Origin: Candidatus Hydrogenedentota bacterium
GTDB lineage: Bacteria > Hydrogenedentota > Hydrogenedentia > Hydrogenedentales > CAITNO01
DNA: 7,839 nucleotides
Direction of reading: 5' to 3'
Assembly (NCBI GenBank): GCA_029554925.1
Contig: JAKPUV010000081.1
Span: 1-7,839 of the forward strand
The notes under the pieces are model-generated. The model worked only from the letters and a program-made list of their open reading frames with translations. It did no database searches and had not been told where the DNA came from. Both the position numbers and the translations under genes were made by a program. Below are positions 6,283 through 7,839 of this stretch, one piece after another (the stretch's first letter is position 1; every line of letters begins with the position of its first letter).

Positions 6283-6311
6283 TTGACTTTCCCCCGCGAA
6301 CGTGGTAGGTT
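6283..6311 (+). promoter_or_regulatory. Candidate sigma70-type promoter for the GH20 gene
   Basis: TTGACT (6283-6288) is followed after 17 bp by TAGGTT (6306-6311). The -35 matches consensus at five of six bases; the -10 keeps the TA and final T. Initiation near 6318 gives a leader of about 35 nt, ending with GGGAGA (6341-6346), 6 nt before ATG 6353. Confidence 0.55.
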
Positions 6312-6352
6312 GCGGATGGAACGGGTCGGGCGCGGACGCAGGGAGACTTCTG

Positions 6353-7839
6353 ATGATGCTTTCCGTGGCGTTGCTGAATGTGGTGGCTTTTGCGGCGGTG
6401 GAGGCGGCGCCGGCGGTGGTGCCAAAGCCCGTGAGCCTGGAGCGGCGGGCGGGCGCGTTCACGCTGGACGACGCGACACGGGTGACGTTTCCCGCGGGCG
6501 ACGCCGCGGCGGAGGCGGCGGCCGGAATGCTGGGGGAGGCGCTCCGTCCGGCGACGGGCCTGCCGCTGGCGGCGGGGCCGGGGTCGGAGGGGCCGAACAT
6601 CCTCCATCTGCGCACGGAGGAGACGGGGCTGGGGCCGGAGGGGTACCGGCTGGAGGTGGCGGGGGACCGCGCGCTCATCACGGGCGCGGCGGGGCCGGGG
6701 CTGTTCTACGGCGTGCAGACATTGCGGCAGCTTCTGCCCGCGGCGGTCTTTGGTGCGGCGCAGGCGGAGGGGACGGTGTGGGCGGCGCCCTGCGTGCGGG
6801 TGGAGGACCGGCCGCGCTTCGCGTGGCGGGGCATGCTGCTGGACCCGGCGCGGCATTTCATGCCCCTGGCCTTCGTGAAGAAGTTCGTGGACACGCTGGC
6901 GCTGCACAAGATGAACCGCCTGCAGCTGCACCTGACGGACGACCAGGGCTGGCGGATCGAGATCAAAAAATACCCGAAACTCACGGAGGTGGGCGCGTGG
7001 CGCGCCGAGACGCTCGTGGGCCATTACACGGAGAAGCCCCGGACCTTTGACGGGACGCGCCACGGCGGCTTCTACACGCAGGACGAAATCCGCGACCTGG
7101 TGGCCTACGCCGCCGCGCGCCATGTGACGATCATGCCGGAGATAGAGATGCCCGGCCACGCGCAGGCGGCCATCGCCGCCTATCCGCAACTGGGCAACGT
7201 TGCCGAGCCACTCCAGGTGCTCACCTACTGGGGCGTGAACCCGAACATCTTCAACCCGGAGGAGTCCACCATCCTCTTCCTCCAGGGCGTGCTCGCCGAG
7301 GTGGCGGACCTCTTCCCGGGCACCTACGTCCACATCGGCGGCGACGAGGCCGTCAAGGAGCAGTGGGAGAAGAGCCCGGCGGTCCAGAAGCGCATGGCCG
7401 AGCTGGGGCTGGAGGACGAGGACCGGATGCAGAGTTACTTCATCTCGCGGATGAACGACTTCCTCAAGGCCCGCGGGAAGAAGCTGGTCGGGTGGGACGA
7501 GATCATGGACGGAGGCCTCGGCGCCGACGCCACGGTCATGGCGTGGCGCAGCGTGGACAAGGGCATCACGGCGGCCAAGGCGGGCCACGACGTGGTGATG
7601 GCCCCCACGGCCTTCACCTACTTCGACTACTACCAGGCCCCGGCGAAGGGCGAGCCCCTGGGCATCGGCGGGTTCCTCCCCCTCAAGAAGGCCTACAGCT
7701 TCGACCCCGTCCCCGGCGAACTCGACGCGGCCGCCGCCGCGCGCGTCCTCGGCGCGCAGGCCCAGCTCTGGAGCGAGTACATCCCCACGCCGGAGCACTG
7801 CGAGTACATGGCCTTCCCGCGCGCCTGCGCCCTCGCCGA
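6353..7839 (+). CDS. GH20 beta-N-acetylhexosaminidase, secreted (3' end beyond window)
   Basis: The gene runs open to the window edge (495 codons seen). It removes terminal beta-linked GlcNAc or GalNAc from glycans by substrate-assisted catalysis. Residues 1-18 form a hydrophobic signal-like segment, although it lacks positive charges. Residues about 20-140 are the GH20b-type domain (VPKPVSLERRAGAF, then GPEGYRLEV and LFYGVQTLRQLLP). The catalytic barrel begins at FAWRGMLLDPARHFMP (156-171; Arg159 is the likely substrate-binding Arg). It continues with LHLTDDQGWRIEIK (His193, Trp200), MPEIEMPGHAQAA (261-273) and HIGGDEAVKEQW, where Asp331-Glu332 is the catalytic pair. WDEIMDGG (Trp381), MAWR (Trp398), TYFDYYQ (423 region) and LWSEYI (Trp473, Glu475) supply the usual active-site aromatics. 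ATG at 6353 is chosen from GGGAGA six bases upstream; a second ATG follows at once. It diverges from yycJ and may be under control of the regulator in that operon. Confidence 0.95.
   Translation, partial: MMLSVALLNVVAFAAVEAAPAVVPKPVSLERRAGAFTLDDATRVTFPAGDAAAEAAAGMLGEALRPATGLPLAAGPGSEGPNILHLRTEETGLGPEGYRLEVAGDRALITGAAGPGLFYGVQTLRQLLPAAVFGAAQAEGTVWAAPCVRVEDRPRFAWRGMLLDPARHFMPLAFVKKFVDTLALHKMNRLQLHLTDDQGWRIEIKKYPKLTEVGAWRAETLVGHYTEKPRTFDGTRHGGFYTQDEIRDLVAYAAARHVTIMPEIEMPGHAQAAIAAYPQLGNVAEPLQVLTYWGVNPNIFNPEESTILFLQGVLAEVADLFPGTYVHIGGDEAVKEQWEKSPAVQKRMAELGLEDEDRMQSYFISRMNDFLKARGKKLVGWDEIMDGGLGADATVMAWRSVDKGITAAKAGHDVVMAPTAFTYFDYYQAPAKGEPLGIGGFLPLKKAYSFDPVPGELDAAAAARVLGAQAQLWSEYIPTPEHCEYMAFPRACALA

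Noticed and set aside
6169..6681. N-terminal extension of the YycJ frame up to 6681
   Set aside because: The family N-terminus starts exactly at the ATG at 6168. The extension is Ser/Pro/Ala-rich antisense of GH20 and crosses both promoters.
5458..7050. 530-codon plus-strand frame spanning yycJ, the intergenic region and GH20
   Set aside because: It runs antisense through a clear YycJ gene and out of frame through a clear GH20 gene, with Gly/Ala/Arg low-complexity sequence.
5996..7798. 600-codon minus-strand frame opposite GH20
   Set aside because: His/Arg-rich translation without motifs, opposite an unambiguous GH20 catalytic domain.

Overview
The window is a very GC-rich piece of bacterial chromosome. 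The genes are dense, Ala/Pro/Arg-rich and have GTG or ATG starts. Style and gene content (ISAs1-type IS, secreted glycan-active proteins, PocR/AraC regulator, many unknown secreted proteins) suggest a member of the PVC/Planctomycetes or Hydrogenedentes-like environmental lineages. That assignment is an inference from composition and gene families; no rRNA or other marker is present.

Layout. (1) Positions 1-140 hold the right end of an insertion sequence: the last 39 codons of an ISAs1-like transposase and a probable right terminal inverted repeat. (2) Positions 211-3976 hold a tightly packed plus-strand set of three genes: a 163-aa soluble protein of unknown function, a 492-aa membrane-anchored protein of unknown function, and a 600-aa secreted protein with a probable helical six-hairpin-glycosidase-like C-terminal half. 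They are joined by GTGA and ATGA stop/start overlaps, so they are probably one transcript. (3) Positions 6168-3984 hold a minus-strand three-gene set: a YycJ/WalJ-type metallo-beta-lactamase-fold protein, a PocR-like/AraC-type transcription regulator and a 51-aa five-cysteine protein. Both junctions are ATGA overlaps. The two sets converge with a 7-bp gap, and a perfect 8-bp stem there contains both stop codons. (4) From 6353 to the window end runs a secreted GH20 beta-N-acetylhexosaminidase, cut only by the window edge. It diverges from the YycJ gene across a 184-bp region with candidate promoters for both directions.

How the parts may work together. The GH20 enzyme and probably the 600-aa protein point to glycan processing outside the cytoplasm. 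The minus-strand operon joins a regulator with a cysteine-rich sensory domain to a small cysteine-rich protein and a metal-dependent hydrolase or nuclease. It is the most interesting uncharacterised unit here, although its signal and targets cannot be read from sequence. There is no CRISPR array, tRNA, rRNA or recognisable defence system. No stretch longer than 300 bp lacks a gene.
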